From: Sinomonas cellulolyticus
GTDB lineage: Bacteria; Actinomycetota; Actinomycetes; Actinomycetales; Micrococcaceae
NCBI RefSeq assembly: GCF_014656475.1
Contig: NZ_BNCM01000006.1
Span: 186,001-250,000, forward strand
Length of the DNA: 64,000 nt
Reading direction: 5' to 3'
Each line of letters begins with the position of its first letter. Position 1 is the first letter of the stretch. Positions 16,584 to 25,664 of this stretch are shown one piece after another. The position numbers and the translations under genes are program-made. The notes below the pieces were generated by a model that did not search any database, was not told the origin of the DNA, and worked only from the letters and a program-made list of their open reading frames with translations.

Positions 16584-17705
16584 TCACGCGGTGTGCGCGG
16601 GCTCGGGCTCCAAGGCCTTGCGCTTGTTCCGCTGGATCGAGGCGAGGAACGCCGCGCCGATGAAGAACACGCCGATGAGGCCCGTGATCACCTCGCTGAC
16701 CTCGATGCCGATGGTGATGAGGAGGATGACGGCGAGGGCGCCGATGGCCCAGTGCGCGCCGTGGTCGAGGTACTCGAACTCGTCCAGGGTTCCCTGGCGG
16801 ACCAGGTAGACCGTGAGCGAGCGGACGAACATCGCGCCGATGAGGCCGAGGCCCAGGGCGATGATGATGGGGTCGGACGTGATCGCGAAGGCGCCGATGA
16901 CGCCGTCGAACGAGAAGGACGCGTCGATGACCTCGAGGTAGAGGAACAGCATGAAGGCGGCCTTGCCTGCCACCGCGACGGCCTTGTTGGGGCCCTTTGC
17001 CTGTGTCCCGGGCGCGGCGTGCTGCTTCAGGGCAGTGATGTCCTCCTCGTCGAGCTCACCGTCCCCGTCGGTGTCGAAGAGCTCCCCGAGCCCCTGGACG
17101 AGGAAGTAGGTGACCATGCCGAAGATGCCGGCCATGAGCACCCCGCCCTGCAGCTCGGGGCCCGCGAGCTGGCCGATGATGCCGAGCGCGAAGAGGCCGA
17201 CGACGAGCGAGGCCCCGTTCATCCTGCCGACCTTCGCCAGCGGCGTCTCGAGCCAGTGGAGCCACTTGATCTCGCGGTCCTCGAACATGAAGTCGAGGAA
17301 GATCATGAGCAGGAAGATGCCGCCGAAGGCCGCGATCTGCGGGTGGGCGTGGTGGAGGATGTACGCGTAGGTCCCCGGCTCGTCGATGGGGCCCTTCGCG
17401 AGGGCCAGCTGGACGGCATCGACGGGGTTGAGCCGGGCGGTGACGCCCACGATCAGCAGCGGGAACAGCACTCGCATGCCGAAGACGGCGATGACGATGC
17501 CGACCGTGAGGAACATCTTCTGCCAGAACGGGTTCATCCGTTCGAGGATGCGGGCGTTGACCACCGCATTGTCGAAGCTCAGGCTGACCTCGAGGATGCC
17601 GAGCACAAGGGCGAGGAAGAGGGCCTGCGGGCCCCCGTAGAGGAAGGCCACGACGAGGGCGACAGCACTCACGCCGAATGACCATCCGAAGGTTCTCAGA
17701 AACAC
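16584..17705 (-). CDS. TerC-like integral membrane protein (DUF475) with EF-hand-like insert
   Basis: A 373-residue polytopic membrane protein with about nine spans. The two acidic membrane motifs SLSFDNAVVN (41-50) and DASFSFDGVIGAF (261-273) are characteristic of the TerC/DUF475 group, thought to handle metal ions (Mn2+ in studied TerC relatives). Between them, residues 211-222 read DTDGDGELDEED, an EF-hand-type loop with Asp at positions 1, 3, 5 and 9. The GTG at 17705 (product MFLRTFGWSF) matches how homologues begin; no strong ribosome site is visible. First gene of the TerC-TerD-TelA transcript and likely membrane anchor for the TerD proteins. Confidence 0.9.
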   Translation of the reverse strand: MFLRTFGWSFGVSAVALVVAFLYGGPQALFLALVLGILEVSLSFDNAVVNARILERMNPFWQKMFLTVGIVIAVFGMRVLFPLLIVGVTARLNPVDAVQLALAKGPIDEPGTYAYILHHAHPQIAAFGGIFLLMIFLDFMFEDREIKWLHWLETPLAKVGRMNGASLVVGLFALGIIGQLAGPELQGGVLMAGIFGMVTYFLVQGLGELFDTDGDGELDEEDITALKQHAAPGTQAKGPNKAVAVAGKAAFMLFLYLEVIDASFSFDGVIGAFAITSDPIIIALGLGLIGAMFVRSLTVYLVRQGTLDEFEYLDHGAHWAIGALAVILLITIGIEVSEVITGLIGVFFIGAAFLASIQRNKRKALEPEPAHTA

Positions 17706-17898
17706 GTGGGGCGCAGAGCTCCTGGTTCGGGCCCGGGGTGCCGGGCGGCAATCACATGGCTGCACGGCCTTCAGGAGCGGTTCCCCCGAGACCAGCCACG
17801 GCCATTATGTCGCGGCCCCCCGACAGTTCCGAACCGCCGCAGCCTCTGGGGCCTTCAACGCGCAGTGCCGCGTGGCGGTTCCCGGTTTGACCAGCGGA

Positions 17899-17914
17899 AT
17901 ACCCATGGGGGTAT
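17899..17914. promoter_or_regulatory. CsoR/CstR-type palindromic operator
   Basis: ATACCCATGGGGGTAT: 6-base arms ATACCC and GGGTAT around ATGG, close to the ATACCCC-GGGGTAT sites of the CsoR/CstR repressors for Cu(I) and persulfide. It lies 40 bp before the start of the small Cys-rich gene, inside the region where its promoter must be. No csoR or cstR gene is in the window, so the regulator would be encoded elsewhere. Confidence 0.55.
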
Positions 17915-17953
17915 TATTGATGCATCCCGAGAACTTCGATGAAGGAGACCGAT

Positions 17954-18139
17954 ATGTGCCGAGCGGTTCGATGCCAGGTGTGCGGCAAGACGACGTGGGC
18001 CGGCTGCGGCCAGCACGTCAAGGCCGTCAAGGCCACCGTTCCAGCCTCCAACTGGTGCAACGGCCAGCACAGCCAGGCCGAGATCGCCGCGAGCAAGGCC
18101 GCACGCCCGGGCTTCCTGGCGCGGCTCCTCGGACGCTGA
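17954..18139 (+). CDS. Small Cys-rich protein (putative metal- or thiol-binding)
   Basis: A 61-residue protein beginning MCRAVRCQVCGKTTWAGCGQHV, with C-x-x-C, a nearby GCGQH and a later WCNGQH, then a basic tail (GFLARLLGR). The four to six Cys/His residues could form one zinc or other metal site. Short proteins with this MCRAxxCxxCGKTTWxGCGQH signature are widespread in Actinobacteria but have no known function. The ATG at 17954 is chosen because GAAGGAG lies six bases before it; an ATG at 17939 would place that site inside the gene. A CsoR/CstR-like palindrome lies upstream. Confidence 0.8.
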   Translation: MCRAVRCQVCGKTTWAGCGQHVKAVKATVPASNWCNGQHSQAEIAASKAARPGFLARLLGR

Positions 18140-18148
18140 CCCGAGCAG

Positions 18149-18207
18149 ACGCCGTCGTGCCCCGCTGAGGAGGGCAGCTGCCCTGCCAGCGCAGCGCACG
18201 ACGGCGT
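18149..18207. repeat. Inverted repeat with 12-bp arms after the Cys-rich gene
   Basis: ACGCCGTCGTGC at 18149-18160 is repeated in perfect complement at 18196-18207, separated by 35 bp that contain a smaller GGCAG/CTGCC hairpin. It begins 10 bp after the small gene's stop, so it may act as its terminator before jetA, although no T-run follows. Confidence 0.5.
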
Positions 18208-18310
18208 GCTGCCCACATGGGCCGCCCGCGACTCACAGACTCTGGGTGCAGCATCTCGCCCTTCCCGAGCCCGCCCGTCGGCCAGAGAGACGTCGGTAGA
18301 CTGGGCTGCC

Positions 18311-19828
18311 GTGCCAGAACCGCAGCCCACACCCCGCCAGCAGGCTGCGGTCGTGGCCGCCTCGCCAGCCCTGGGCCGGCTTGCCGAGCTCGAGTCCCTC
18401 CACCGGGGGCCGGCGTGGGCCCTGACCCGCTCCGCGCCGTGGACCATCGCCGCGCTGCAGACCGCCTTCACGCGCAACCGTCCGCAGGTGGAGCTCGACC
18501 AGTTCCATGAGGAGCTCGACGCCTTCCTGGAGGATCTGCGTGCCCACGACGCCGCGCTGGGCACCTCCCCGACGGCCGGCACCGCCACCGGCCGCGCCGT
18601 GGCGGACGACTGGACGAGGCGCCGCTTCCTGACGCGGCGCGCACAGGGCGGCCGCATCGTGTACGAGCTGACCGAGGCCAGCACCCGCGTGCTCGCGTTC
18701 CTCGAATCGCTCTCCTCGGACCGCTCTTCCCTGACCGGCTCGCGGCTCGGCACCCTCTTGGGCGACGTCGAGAGGCTCGCGCGTGAGACCAACCCGGACA
18801 CGAGCGCGCGGATCGAGGCCCTCGAGGGGGAGATCGAAGAGCGGCTGGAGCTCGTGCGGGCACTGCGCGCGGGCGAGGAGGGAGCTGGCCTCGACGACGA
18901 GACCGCCCTCGAAGCCGCCGGGAACATCCTCGACCTCGCCGCAGGGGTGCCAGCTGACTTCAAGCGCATGCGCGCGGCCATCGAGGACTCGGTAGGCCAA
19001 CTGCGCAACCAGATCATCGAGGAGTCCCTGACCAAGGGCGCCACCATGGCTCAGGTGCTGGAGGCCGACCGGCGCCTGCGCGCCTCAAGCGAGGGGCGCA
19101 CCTTCCGCTCCTTCACCGCGTTCCTCGACGATCCCGACCAGCAGCTCCGTTTCCGGGCGGCCATCAGCGAGGTGCTCTCGCGCGACTTCGCCGACGGCCT
19201 CGGCCAGGAGGAACGCGAGACGCTGCGCAACCTCGTCGCGGAGCTCCGCGAGGCCAACGCCCAGATCCAGCGCATCTACGGCAAGCTCTCCGAGAGCCTC
19301 AATACCTACGTCCAGAGCGACGACTACCGCCAGTCCGTGCGCCTCCGCGATGCCATCCGCCGCGCGGAGCAGGCCCTTCGGCGCCTGCCCTACGTGCGGG
19401 AGGAGTCCGGCTTCGCGCCTGCCCCTGAGCTGTTCGGTGCGGAGTTCGAGTCGCTGTCCATGGTCAAGCTGTTCGACCCGGACGAGCTCGCGCCGCCGCC
19501 CAGGCTCGCGGAACCGATCAGCTTCGGCACCGAGGACCGGGTCCGGTCGGCGCGGACGGCGAAGGCCAGGCCCGCGACGCTGCGGGAGGCCGTGGCTGTG
19601 GCACTGGAGGCGGGCGGGGGCCGGGCCCAGCTGGGCGAGATCTGGTCGGAGCTGCCGCCGGAAGAGCAGCACATCAACTCGGTCCGCGCGCTGCTCGGCC
19701 ACCTCCTGCAGGAGGGGGTGCGGCTCGACCGCGAGGCCTGGGCGCCGCTGGACTTCGCGCAGATCGACGGGACGCGCCGCACCGCCTACGTGCCCAACGC
19801 GACCGTCACCCGCAGGGAGGAGAAGTAG
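18311..19828 (+). CDS. jetA: JetA / MksF-like Wadjet kleisin subunit (DUF3375)
   Basis: A 505-residue cytosolic protein. Its helical N-terminal half ([35 protein letters not shown], given as a region at residues 42-76) and central [13 protein letters not shown] and [14 protein letters not shown] blocks match DUF3375, the MukF-like kleisin of Wadjet (JetA) and Mks systems. It would bridge the JetC ATPase heads. The C-terminal 70 residues carry a winged-helix-like region ([20 protein letters not shown]). GTG start at 18311. The TAG stop shares one base with the jetB GTG, so the genes are coupled. DUF3375 by pattern and by operon partners; the operon context makes this firm. Confidence 0.9.
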   Translation: MPEPQPTPRQQAAVVAASPALGRLAELESLHRGPAWALTRSAPWTIAALQTAFTRNRPQVELDQFHEELDAFLEDLRAHDAALGTSPTAGTATGRAVADDWTRRRFLTRRAQGGRIVYELTEASTRVLAFLESLSSDRSSLTGSRLGTLLGDVERLARETNPDTSARIEALEGEIEERLELVRALRAGEEGAGLDDETALEAAGNILDLAAGVPADFKRMRAAIEDSVGQLRNQIIEESLTKGATMAQVLEADRRLRASSEGRTFRSFTAFLDDPDQQLRFRAAISEVLSRDFADGLGQEERETLRNLVAELREANAQIQRIYGKLSESLNTYVQSDDYRQSVRLRDAIRRAEQALRRLPYVREESGFAPAPELFGAEFESLSMVKLFDPDELAPPPRLAEPISFGTEDRVRSARTAKARPATLREAVAVALEAGGGRAQLGEIWSELPPEEQHINSVRALLGHLLQEGVRLDREAWAPLDFAQIDGTRRTAYVPNATVTRREEK

Positions 19829-20631
19829 TGGAGATCACCGCCGAGGACGCATCCCCCGACATCGAGGACGCATCCCCCGACGTCGAGGACGCGGCGGAAG
19901 GCCCGTTCCCGCCGGGGATGGCCCTGTTCGACGGCGACACCGGCGTTCTTCCCCTCCGTGTCCGCCACGTCCTGGTACGCCTGCTGAAGGGCCCGTACCT
20001 CGACGGGGGACGCGACGAGAAGGCGTGGACCACGTTGCTGGACCACCAGGAGGTCCTGCGGTCGCGGCTCTCCGAGCTCTTCCTCGACCTCCAGGTGGAC
20101 CACGGCCGCAAGATCGCCGTGCTGCGCCCAGTCGATCCGGAGCTTCTCGGCACGGCGTCACGGGCCACGATCCTGCGCCAGCAGCGCACGCTGAGCCGGG
20201 TCGAGACGATCCTCCTTCTCCGTCTCCGCCTCCTGCTCGACCGGCACGCCACGGCCCAGACGGAGCCGACCGTCACGCTCGAGGAGCTTGCCGACGTCGT
20301 GGCCCACTACCAGCCCGCGGAGGAGCAGGACGCCCTCCGCGACGCGGACACCCTGGGCCGCGCCGTCGCCAAGCTCCAGGCACGCCGGCTCCTGATCCCG
20401 ACGGCTCTCGACGACGTGTACCTCATTTCCAACGCCCTCCCGCTCGCGCTGCCCTTCGAGAACATCGGCGACGTGACCCGTCACCTCGAGGCGGTGGCCG
20501 CCGCCGGCCCCGCGCACGACGGCGGTCTGCCGCAGGACAGCCTCCCACTCGCCGAGGACGAGGCAGACGCCGAGGCCGCCGGCACCGGCCCGGGAGCAGC
20601 CGCGCAGACCGACCAGGAGGGCCTGCTGTGA
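19828..20631 (+). CDS. jetB: JetB / MksE-like Wadjet subunit (DUF4194)
   Basis: A 267-residue, mostly helical protein with winged-helix features ([56 protein letters not shown] region), matching DUF4194, the MukE-like KITE subunit that binds the JetA kleisin. The first 25 residues are an acidic repeat ([20 protein letters not shown]) encoded by two near-identical 21-bp units. GTG start overlaps the jetA stop by one base; its TGA overlaps the jetC GTG (GTGA). The acidic N-terminal repeat is an unusual extra relative to a plain MukE-type protein. Confidence 0.88.
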   Translation: MEITAEDASPDIEDASPDVEDAAEGPFPPGMALFDGDTGVLPLRVRHVLVRLLKGPYLDGGRDEKAWTTLLDHQEVLRSRLSELFLDLQVDHGRKIAVLRPVDPELLGTASRATILRQQRTLSRVETILLLRLRLLLDRHATAQTEPTVTLEELADVVAHYQPAEEQDALRDADTLGRAVAKLQARRLLIPTALDDVYLISNALPLALPFENIGDVTRHLEAVAAAGPAHDGGLPQDSLPLAEDEADAEAAGTGPGAAAQTDQEGLL

Positions 20632-23600
20632 GCGTTGCGACGATGCTTCCCCTGGGCACTGCCACGAACCCGGGCCAGTACCGGCTCAGCCTCGTCCAGG
20701 TGGTCAACTGGGGCACGTTCCACGGGTCGCACACCATGCATGTGGACCGGGCCGGAACGATGCTCACGGGCAACTCGGGGGTGGGCAAGTCGACGCTGTT
20801 CGACGCGATCGCCCGCGTGTTCGACGCCCGCCCGCGCTCGAACGAGGCTGCTGCCGCCCGCACCGGGCACAGCGAGGACCGCCGCACCACCTACACCTAC
20901 ATGCGCGGCAAGGTAGGCGACGTGGCCACCGGGGAGGGTCAGGCCAGTGCCTTCCAGCGGCCGGGCGCCACGTGGAGCGCGGTGGCGCTCACCTTCGACA
21001 ACGCCGCCGGGACGGCGCACACGCTCACCGCCCTCTTCGACCTGCCCAAGAACGGCACCGAGTCCAGTCTGGGCCGCTTCTACCTCATCGACTCGGTGCC
21101 GCTGGACGTCGCCGCGGTCGAGGGCCTGGCCGCGCAGGGGGAGAGCCGGCGCTTCACGAAGTCGGCGCTCGAGGCGCTGTTCCCGGCCGCCCAGGTGTTC
21201 GACGTCCACAAGAACTTCGCCGAGCGCTTCCGCCGCCTGCTCGGCATCAGCTCGGACCAGGCGCTCCCGCTCCTGCGCGTCATCCAGGCCGGGAAGGGTC
21301 TGGGCGGCAGCGTCAACAGCTTCTTCCGCGACCAGGTGCTCGACCCGCCGGCCACGCTCGCCGCTGCCGACGACGTGGTCGAGGAGTTCTCGAACCTCAT
21401 GGCCATCCGCGGCCGGCTCGAGGACGTGCGCCTCCAGCGGGACCAGCTCGCGCCGGTTCCGGCCCTGAACCAGGAGTACGAGGCCGCCCAGGCCGAGGCG
21501 GCGCGGCTGCGCGAGCTCGCGGACGAGCCGTTCGACGCCGTGCGCCAGGCCCACAGCGTCTCGGTCCAGGAGAGGCTCATCGCCGGCCTCCGCACCCGCG
21601 CGCAGGCCAAGGCCAAGGAGCTCTCCGCCGAGCGGCACCGCCGCGATGCCCTCGCCGGCGAGCTGCGCTCCCTCGAGGCGGAGTACAACACCTCGGGCGG
21701 CAACCAGATCTCGACCCTCGAGCAGGCCCGGGACAACGCGGCCGTGGCGCTTCGCCTCCGCCGGGAGGCCGCGGCGGCGGTGCAGGCCGGGATGCACGAC
21801 GCCGGTCTCGGCCTTCCGCTCTCGGCCGACGGCTGGGCGGCTGCTCGCCAGCAGGCCGCCGAGGTGCTGGCCGGCCTGGAGGGGGACGCCGAGACGCTCC
21901 GGGAGGCCCGGTTCGGGGCCTTCGAGGCGCAGGCGACCGCCAAACGCGAGCTGGCCGAGGCCCGGGCAGAGCTCGCCTCTCTCGGAGCGAGCAAGAGCCT
22001 CCTCCCGCAGCACGCCCTGGCCAACCGAGCGGCACTTGCCGAGGCCCTGGAGGTCGGTGAGGACGAGCTGCCGTATGCCGGCGAGCTGATCGACCTCGCG
22101 GAGGGGCACGAGGCCTGGCGCCCAGCGGCCGAGCGCGGCCTGCGCTCGCTCGCCACGACGCTCCTCGTCCCCGGCCGCCACTTCGCGGCGGTGACCCGGT
22201 GGCTCGACGAGCATCCCGTGCGCGGGGCGCTGCGCGCCGTCGACCTCTCCGCCCGCGTGCCAGGCGCGGAGCTCGCCCTCGAGTCGGTGGGGGAGCGGGA
22301 CCTGCTTGCCAAGCTGGACATCCTCGACTCGGGCCCCTACGCGGAGGCCGGCGCCTACGTGAGGGCCAGGATCGCCGTGGACTTCGCGTACACGTGCGTC
22401 GAGGACCCGGACGAGCTCGCGGGCCTCGAGCGGGGCCTGAGCCTCGGCGGCGTGGTGAAGCGTGGCCGGGGCACGGTCGAGAAGGACGACCGCTTCGCCG
22501 CCCGCGCCGACTACGTGCTCGGCTTCGACAACGCCTCCAAGGTCGAGCTGCTCGCGGCCCGCGTGCTCGAGCTGGAGGCGGCCCTGGCCCGCGCCGCCGA
22601 GGCGGCACAGGCCAGCGAGGACTCGCACCAGGGCCACGCCCGCCGGGTCGAGGCCCTCCGCCGCGTCGCCGCTGACGAGCGCCCGTGGGACGAGGTCTCC
22701 ACAGAGTCCGCGGCACAGGAGCTCACCCGCATCGAGAAGCGCCTCGAGGACGCCCTCGCAGCGCAAACCGACCTCGAGCCGCTGCGGGCCAAGGTCGAGG
22801 CCGTCCGGGCCGACCATCAGGCGTCGACCGAGGCCGCGGCCGTGCTGCAGAGCGAGTACCGGCAGCTCGACTCCCAGCTCGCCAGTGCCGACCGGCTCCT
22901 CGAGGCGGCACGGGAACGCCTGGCCGATGCGCCGCCGTCGGCCGCCGCGACCGGCACCCTGAGCCCCCTGTTCGCCGAGTTCGGCGAGGCCGAGGACCAG
23001 CACGACCTCGAGCGCATCGCCGCCGAGGTCCACGCGCGACTCGCCGCCGGCGTGCACGCGGCCGAGAGCCGAGGGCAGGCCGCTGCCGAGCGGCTCACCC
23101 GCATCTTCGAGCAGTTCCAGCGCGACTGGGGGCCCGCCGTCTCGGCCGACCATGGCACCTCCATCGGCGCCGCGGCGGCCTTCGAGGCCCGCTACCGCCA
23201 GATCGTCTCCGAGGGCCTGCCCGCGCAGGAGGCGCAGTTCCGGGAGTTCTTCGCCCAGCGCACGCACGAGTCGTTCTCGACCCTCCTGCACCTGCTCGAC
23301 GAGGAGCGCCGCGGCATCGCCGCCCGCATCCTGCCGCTGAACTCGATCCTCGCCGGCGTGGACTTCCACGACGGCTCGTACCTCGAGCTGGACATCAGGC
23401 AGACCGTCCCGGCCTCCGCGAAGCAGTTCAAGGAGGCGATCGTCTCCGCGCTCAAGGCGCGCCACACGCCGTCGTCCGTGAAGGCCGCGGGCTCCGCAGA
23501 CCCCGCCGGCACGTCGACGCACGACGACGACGCGCTCACCATCCGCTACAAGACCCTCGAGGCGCTCGTGAAGCGGCTCGCGTCGCAGACGCCCGAGGAC

Positions 23601-24110
23601 CGGCGGTGGCGCTCCGAGGTGCTGGACACGCGCACGCACGTGTTCATCTCCTGCAAGGAGCACCGGGTCTCCCGCGATCCCGGCACCGGCGAGGCCCGCG
23701 ACGAGGTGTTCGTGCACGCCGACACCGGGTCGATGTCCGGCGGCGAGCGGCAGCGGTTCACGGCGTTCATCATGGCCGCTGCCCTCAGCTACCAGCTGGG
23801 CATCGCCGAGCAGGGCTTCACGAGCTACGGGACCGTGATGATGGACGAGGCGTTTGTGCTCGCCTCGGAGGAGTTCGCGGGCCAGGGGATCGCGGCGCTG
23901 CACGAGTTCGGGTTCCAGCTGCTGCTCGCCGCGCCGGAGAACGTCATCGACCTCTCCCGGCACCTCGGGTCCGTCACGGAGATCCTGCGGGACAAGCGGA
24001 CCAACCGGTCGGGGTTGATCGAGGCTCCGGCTGGCGGCACGGGCGAGGGCCTGAGCACCGCGGGTGCGCCGCGGTCCCAGGCCAACCCCGTGGACATCGT
24101 GCTGCGCTGA
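20628..24110 (+). CDS. jetC: JetC / MksB-like SMC ATPase
   Basis: A 1160-residue SMC/Rad50-type ATPase. Walker A is GNSGVGKST (48-56) directly after the [14 protein letters not shown] region shared by MukB-like proteins; long coiled coils run from about 250 to 950 with a central hinge-like globular part (about 430-620, including [18 protein letters not shown]); the ABC signature [10 protein letters not shown] is near 1037 and Walker [10 protein letters not shown] near 1070. Wadjet JetABC extrudes DNA loops, and the JetD nuclease then cleaves small circular plasmids. Here the next gene is an LCP enzyme 139 bp downstream, not jetD, so this operon may serve as a plain Mks condensin or use a distant nuclease. 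Confidence 0.94.
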   Translation: MSVATMLPLGTATNPGQYRLSLVQVVNWGTFHGSHTMHVDRAGTMLTGNSGVGKSTLFDAIARVFDARPRSNEAAAARTGHSEDRRTTYTYMRGKVGDVATGEGQASAFQRPGATWSAVALTFDNAAGTAHTLTALFDLPKNGTESSLGRFYLIDSVPLDVAAVEGLAAQGESRRFTKSALEALFPAAQVFDVHKNFAERFRRLLGISSDQALPLLRVIQAGKGLGGSVNSFFRDQVLDPPATLAAADDVVEEFSNLMAIRGRLEDVRLQRDQLAPVPALNQEYEAAQAEAARLRELADEPFDAVRQAHSVSVQERLIAGLRTRAQAKAKELSAERHRRDALAGELRSLEAEYNTSGGNQISTLEQARDNAAVALRLRREAAAAVQAGMHDAGLGLPLSADGWAAARQQAAEVLAGLEGDAETLREARFGAFEAQATAKRELAEARAELASLGASKSLLPQHALANRAALAEALEVGEDELPYAGELIDLAEGHEAWRPAAERGLRSLATTLLVPGRHFAAVTRWLDEHPVRGALRAVDLSARVPGAELALESVGERDLLAKLDILDSGPYAEAGAYVRARIAVDFAYTCVEDPDELAGLERGLSLGGVVKRGRGTVEKDDRFAARADYVLGFDNASKVELLAARVLELEAALARAAEAAQASEDSHQGHARRVEALRRVAADERPWDEVSTESAAQELTRIEKRLEDALAAQTDLEPLRAKVEAVRADHQASTEAAAVLQSEYRQLDSQLASADRLLEAARERLADAPPSAAATGTLSPLFAEFGEAEDQHDLERIAAEVHARLAAGVHAAESRGQAAAERLTRIFEQFQRDWGPAVSADHGTSIGAAAAFEARYRQIVSEGLPAQEAQFREFFAQRTHESFSTLLHLLDEERRGIAARILPLNSILAGVDFHDGSYLELDIRQTVPASAKQFKEAIVSALKARHTPSSVKAAGSADPAGTSTHDDDALTIRYKTLEALVKRLASQTPEDRRWRSEVLDTRTHVFISCKEHRVSRDPGTGEARDEVFVHADTGSMSGGERQRFTAFIMAAALSYQLGIAEQGFTSYGTVMMDEAFVLASEEFAGQGIAALHEFGFQLLLAAPENVIDLSRHLGSVTEILRDKRTNRSGLIEAPAGGTGEGLSTAGAPRSQANPVDIVLR

Positions 24111-24140
24111 GGCCGGCTCGCCCGGGTTCGCCGGGGTTGG

Positions 24141-24194
24141 CCCGGGTTTGTCGGGCTCCCCGGGTTTGTCCGGCTCCCCGGGTTTGTCCGGCTA
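24141..24194. repeat. Three 18-bp tandem repeats downstream of jetC
   Basis: CCCGGGTTTGTCGGGCTC, then two copies with TCCGGCT in place of TCGGGCT, at 24141, 24159 and 24177, preceded by a degenerate fourth unit from 24121. They fill most of the gap between jetC and the LCP gene. Confidence 0.88.
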
Positions 24195-24249
24195 GGACCC
24201 AGAATCCCGGCAGGTGCGGCGGATACCGTGGCGCGCTGGAGGTATCCGC

Positions 24250-25590
24250 ATGACCAAGAGGGACGATCCGCCCTACCGCAATCTCTACCAGCAGTCCCTC
24301 AAGTACGACCGGCGCTGGGTCTACCGCCGACGCCGCGTGGCGGTGCTCGTCGGCGTCCTCGCCGTCGCGATGGTCCTCGGCGCGGGCATCTGGATCGCGG
24401 CGACGTACTTCGGCTTCGAGAACGGCATCCGGCGCTCGCAGGCCCTCAGCGGTGGGGCCGGCCTGGACCAGGACGTCAACGTGCTGCTCATGGGCCTGGA
24501 CTCCCGGCTGGACGAGAACGGCAAGCCCCTGAGCCAGGAGGAATACGACGCCCTGCACTCGGGGTCAGCAGAGGACGGCGGGTACAACAGCAATGTCCTG
24601 ATGGTCCTGCACGTGCCGAAGGACGGCAGCCAGGCCACGATCATCTCGATCCCGCGCGACGACTACGTGGACCTCGCAGGAGCCCCGGACGGGGTGAAGC
24701 AGGGCAAGGTCAAGCAGGCCTACGGCTACGCGATGGACCAGTCGATGCGGGACCTCTCGGCCAATCCCGGCGGCAAGAGCCAGGACGAGATCTACCAGCA
24801 GGCCCGGGACGCGGGCCGCGCGGCGGAGATCAAGACGGTCGAGAACTTCCTCAACATCAAGATCGACCATTTCGTCGAGGTCACCATGGCCGCGTTCCTC
24901 TCGGTCGCCAAGGCCGTCGCCCCCATCACGGTGTGCCTCCAGGAAGCCACGAAGGACAGCTACTCGGGCGCCGACTTCAAGGCGGGGGTGCAGCAGATCG
25001 ACGCGCAGCAGGCCGTCGCGTTCGTGCGCCAGCGCCGCGACACATCCGGGTCCGGCGTGGACCTGACTGACCTCGACCGGGCACGGCGCCAGCAGGCGTT
25101 CATCTCGTCGCTGGCCACCCAGCTCAAACAGCGCGGCACGATCACGGACGTCGGGAAGATCACCGGCATCCTCGACGCCCTCAAGGGCAAGATGGCCGTG
25201 GACCAAGGGCTGAACCTCATCGACTTCGGGTTCAAGGCCAAGCAGCTCAGCGAGAACAAGACGAAGTTCGTGACCCTGCCCATCGTCAAGTTCGGCTGGT
25301 CCGATACCGGCGAGTCGGTGAACATCGTGGACAAATCCGCGATCCAGGCGCAGGTCGCGGACCTGCTGAACCCCAAGCCGGTGCCCCCGTCCACCGCAGC
25401 GCCCGCGCCGCAGTCCTCCGACGCCGCGCCCCCGCCGTCGGACCAGGCGCAGCCGGCACCGCAGCAGGCAGGGCCTGCCTCGGCCGGACCGGCGGCGCCG
25501 CTGTCCGCCTCACCGGCACCGTCGGCGACCTTCAACGCTGGCGACTGGTCCGACGCCCTCCTCGGCGGCGGCATCCCCTGCGTGAAGTGA
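24250..25590 (+). CDS. LytR-CpsA-Psr (LCP) family cell-wall ligase
   Basis: A 446-residue type II membrane protein. Residues 1-30 are basic and cytosolic, one membrane span follows (VAVLVGVLAVAMVLGAGIWIAATYF), and the LCP domain is extracellular: VNVLLMGLDSRLDENG, SNVLMVLHVPKDGSQATIISIPRDDY, HFVEVTMAAFLSVAKAV, FVRQRRDTSGSGVDLTDLDRARRQQAF. The Asp and Arg residues in these blocks bind the pyrophosphate of polyprenyl-linked glycopolymers, which LCP enzymes attach to peptidoglycan or arabinogalactan. A Pro/Ala-rich tail (about 370-430) probably spans the wall. ATG at 24250 behind GGAGG. Confidence 0.93.
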   Translation: MTKRDDPPYRNLYQQSLKYDRRWVYRRRRVAVLVGVLAVAMVLGAGIWIAATYFGFENGIRRSQALSGGAGLDQDVNVLLMGLDSRLDENGKPLSQEEYDALHSGSAEDGGYNSNVLMVLHVPKDGSQATIISIPRDDYVDLAGAPDGVKQGKVKQAYGYAMDQSMRDLSANPGGKSQDEIYQQARDAGRAAEIKTVENFLNIKIDHFVEVTMAAFLSVAKAVAPITVCLQEATKDSYSGADFKAGVQQIDAQQAVAFVRQRRDTSGSGVDLTDLDRARRQQAFISSLATQLKQRGTITDVGKITGILDALKGKMAVDQGLNLIDFGFKAKQLSENKTKFVTLPIVKFGWSDTGESVNIVDKSAIQAQVADLLNPKPVPPSTAAPAPQSSDAAPPPSDQAQPAPQQAGPASAGPAAPLSASPAPSATFNAGDWSDALLGGGIPCVK

Positions 25591-25664
25591 CCGCCAGCGT
25601 CCGCGTTGCCTTCCGTTCACCCGGGCGTCGGCTGATCGTGTCCTCCCGTCCCTAGGCTTCCGGC

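Noticed and set aside
13634..16663. A 1009-codon plus-strand open frame opposite telA and the terD genes
   Set aside because: Composition is repetitive (LVDDRAV, EDEV words) and it only mirrors the terD tandem; the minus frames carry full TerD and TelA motifs.
20481..23963. An 1160-codon open frame on the minus strand opposite jetC
   Set aside because: It is the mirror of a high-GC gene; its translation is low-complexity Arg/Gly/Glu-rich and lacks any domain, whereas the plus frame has Walker A, Walker B and signature motifs.
24111..24249. Possible jetD remnant
   Set aside because: The gap is only 139 bp, filled by tandem repeats, and shows no Topo-VI-like coding sequence in any frame.
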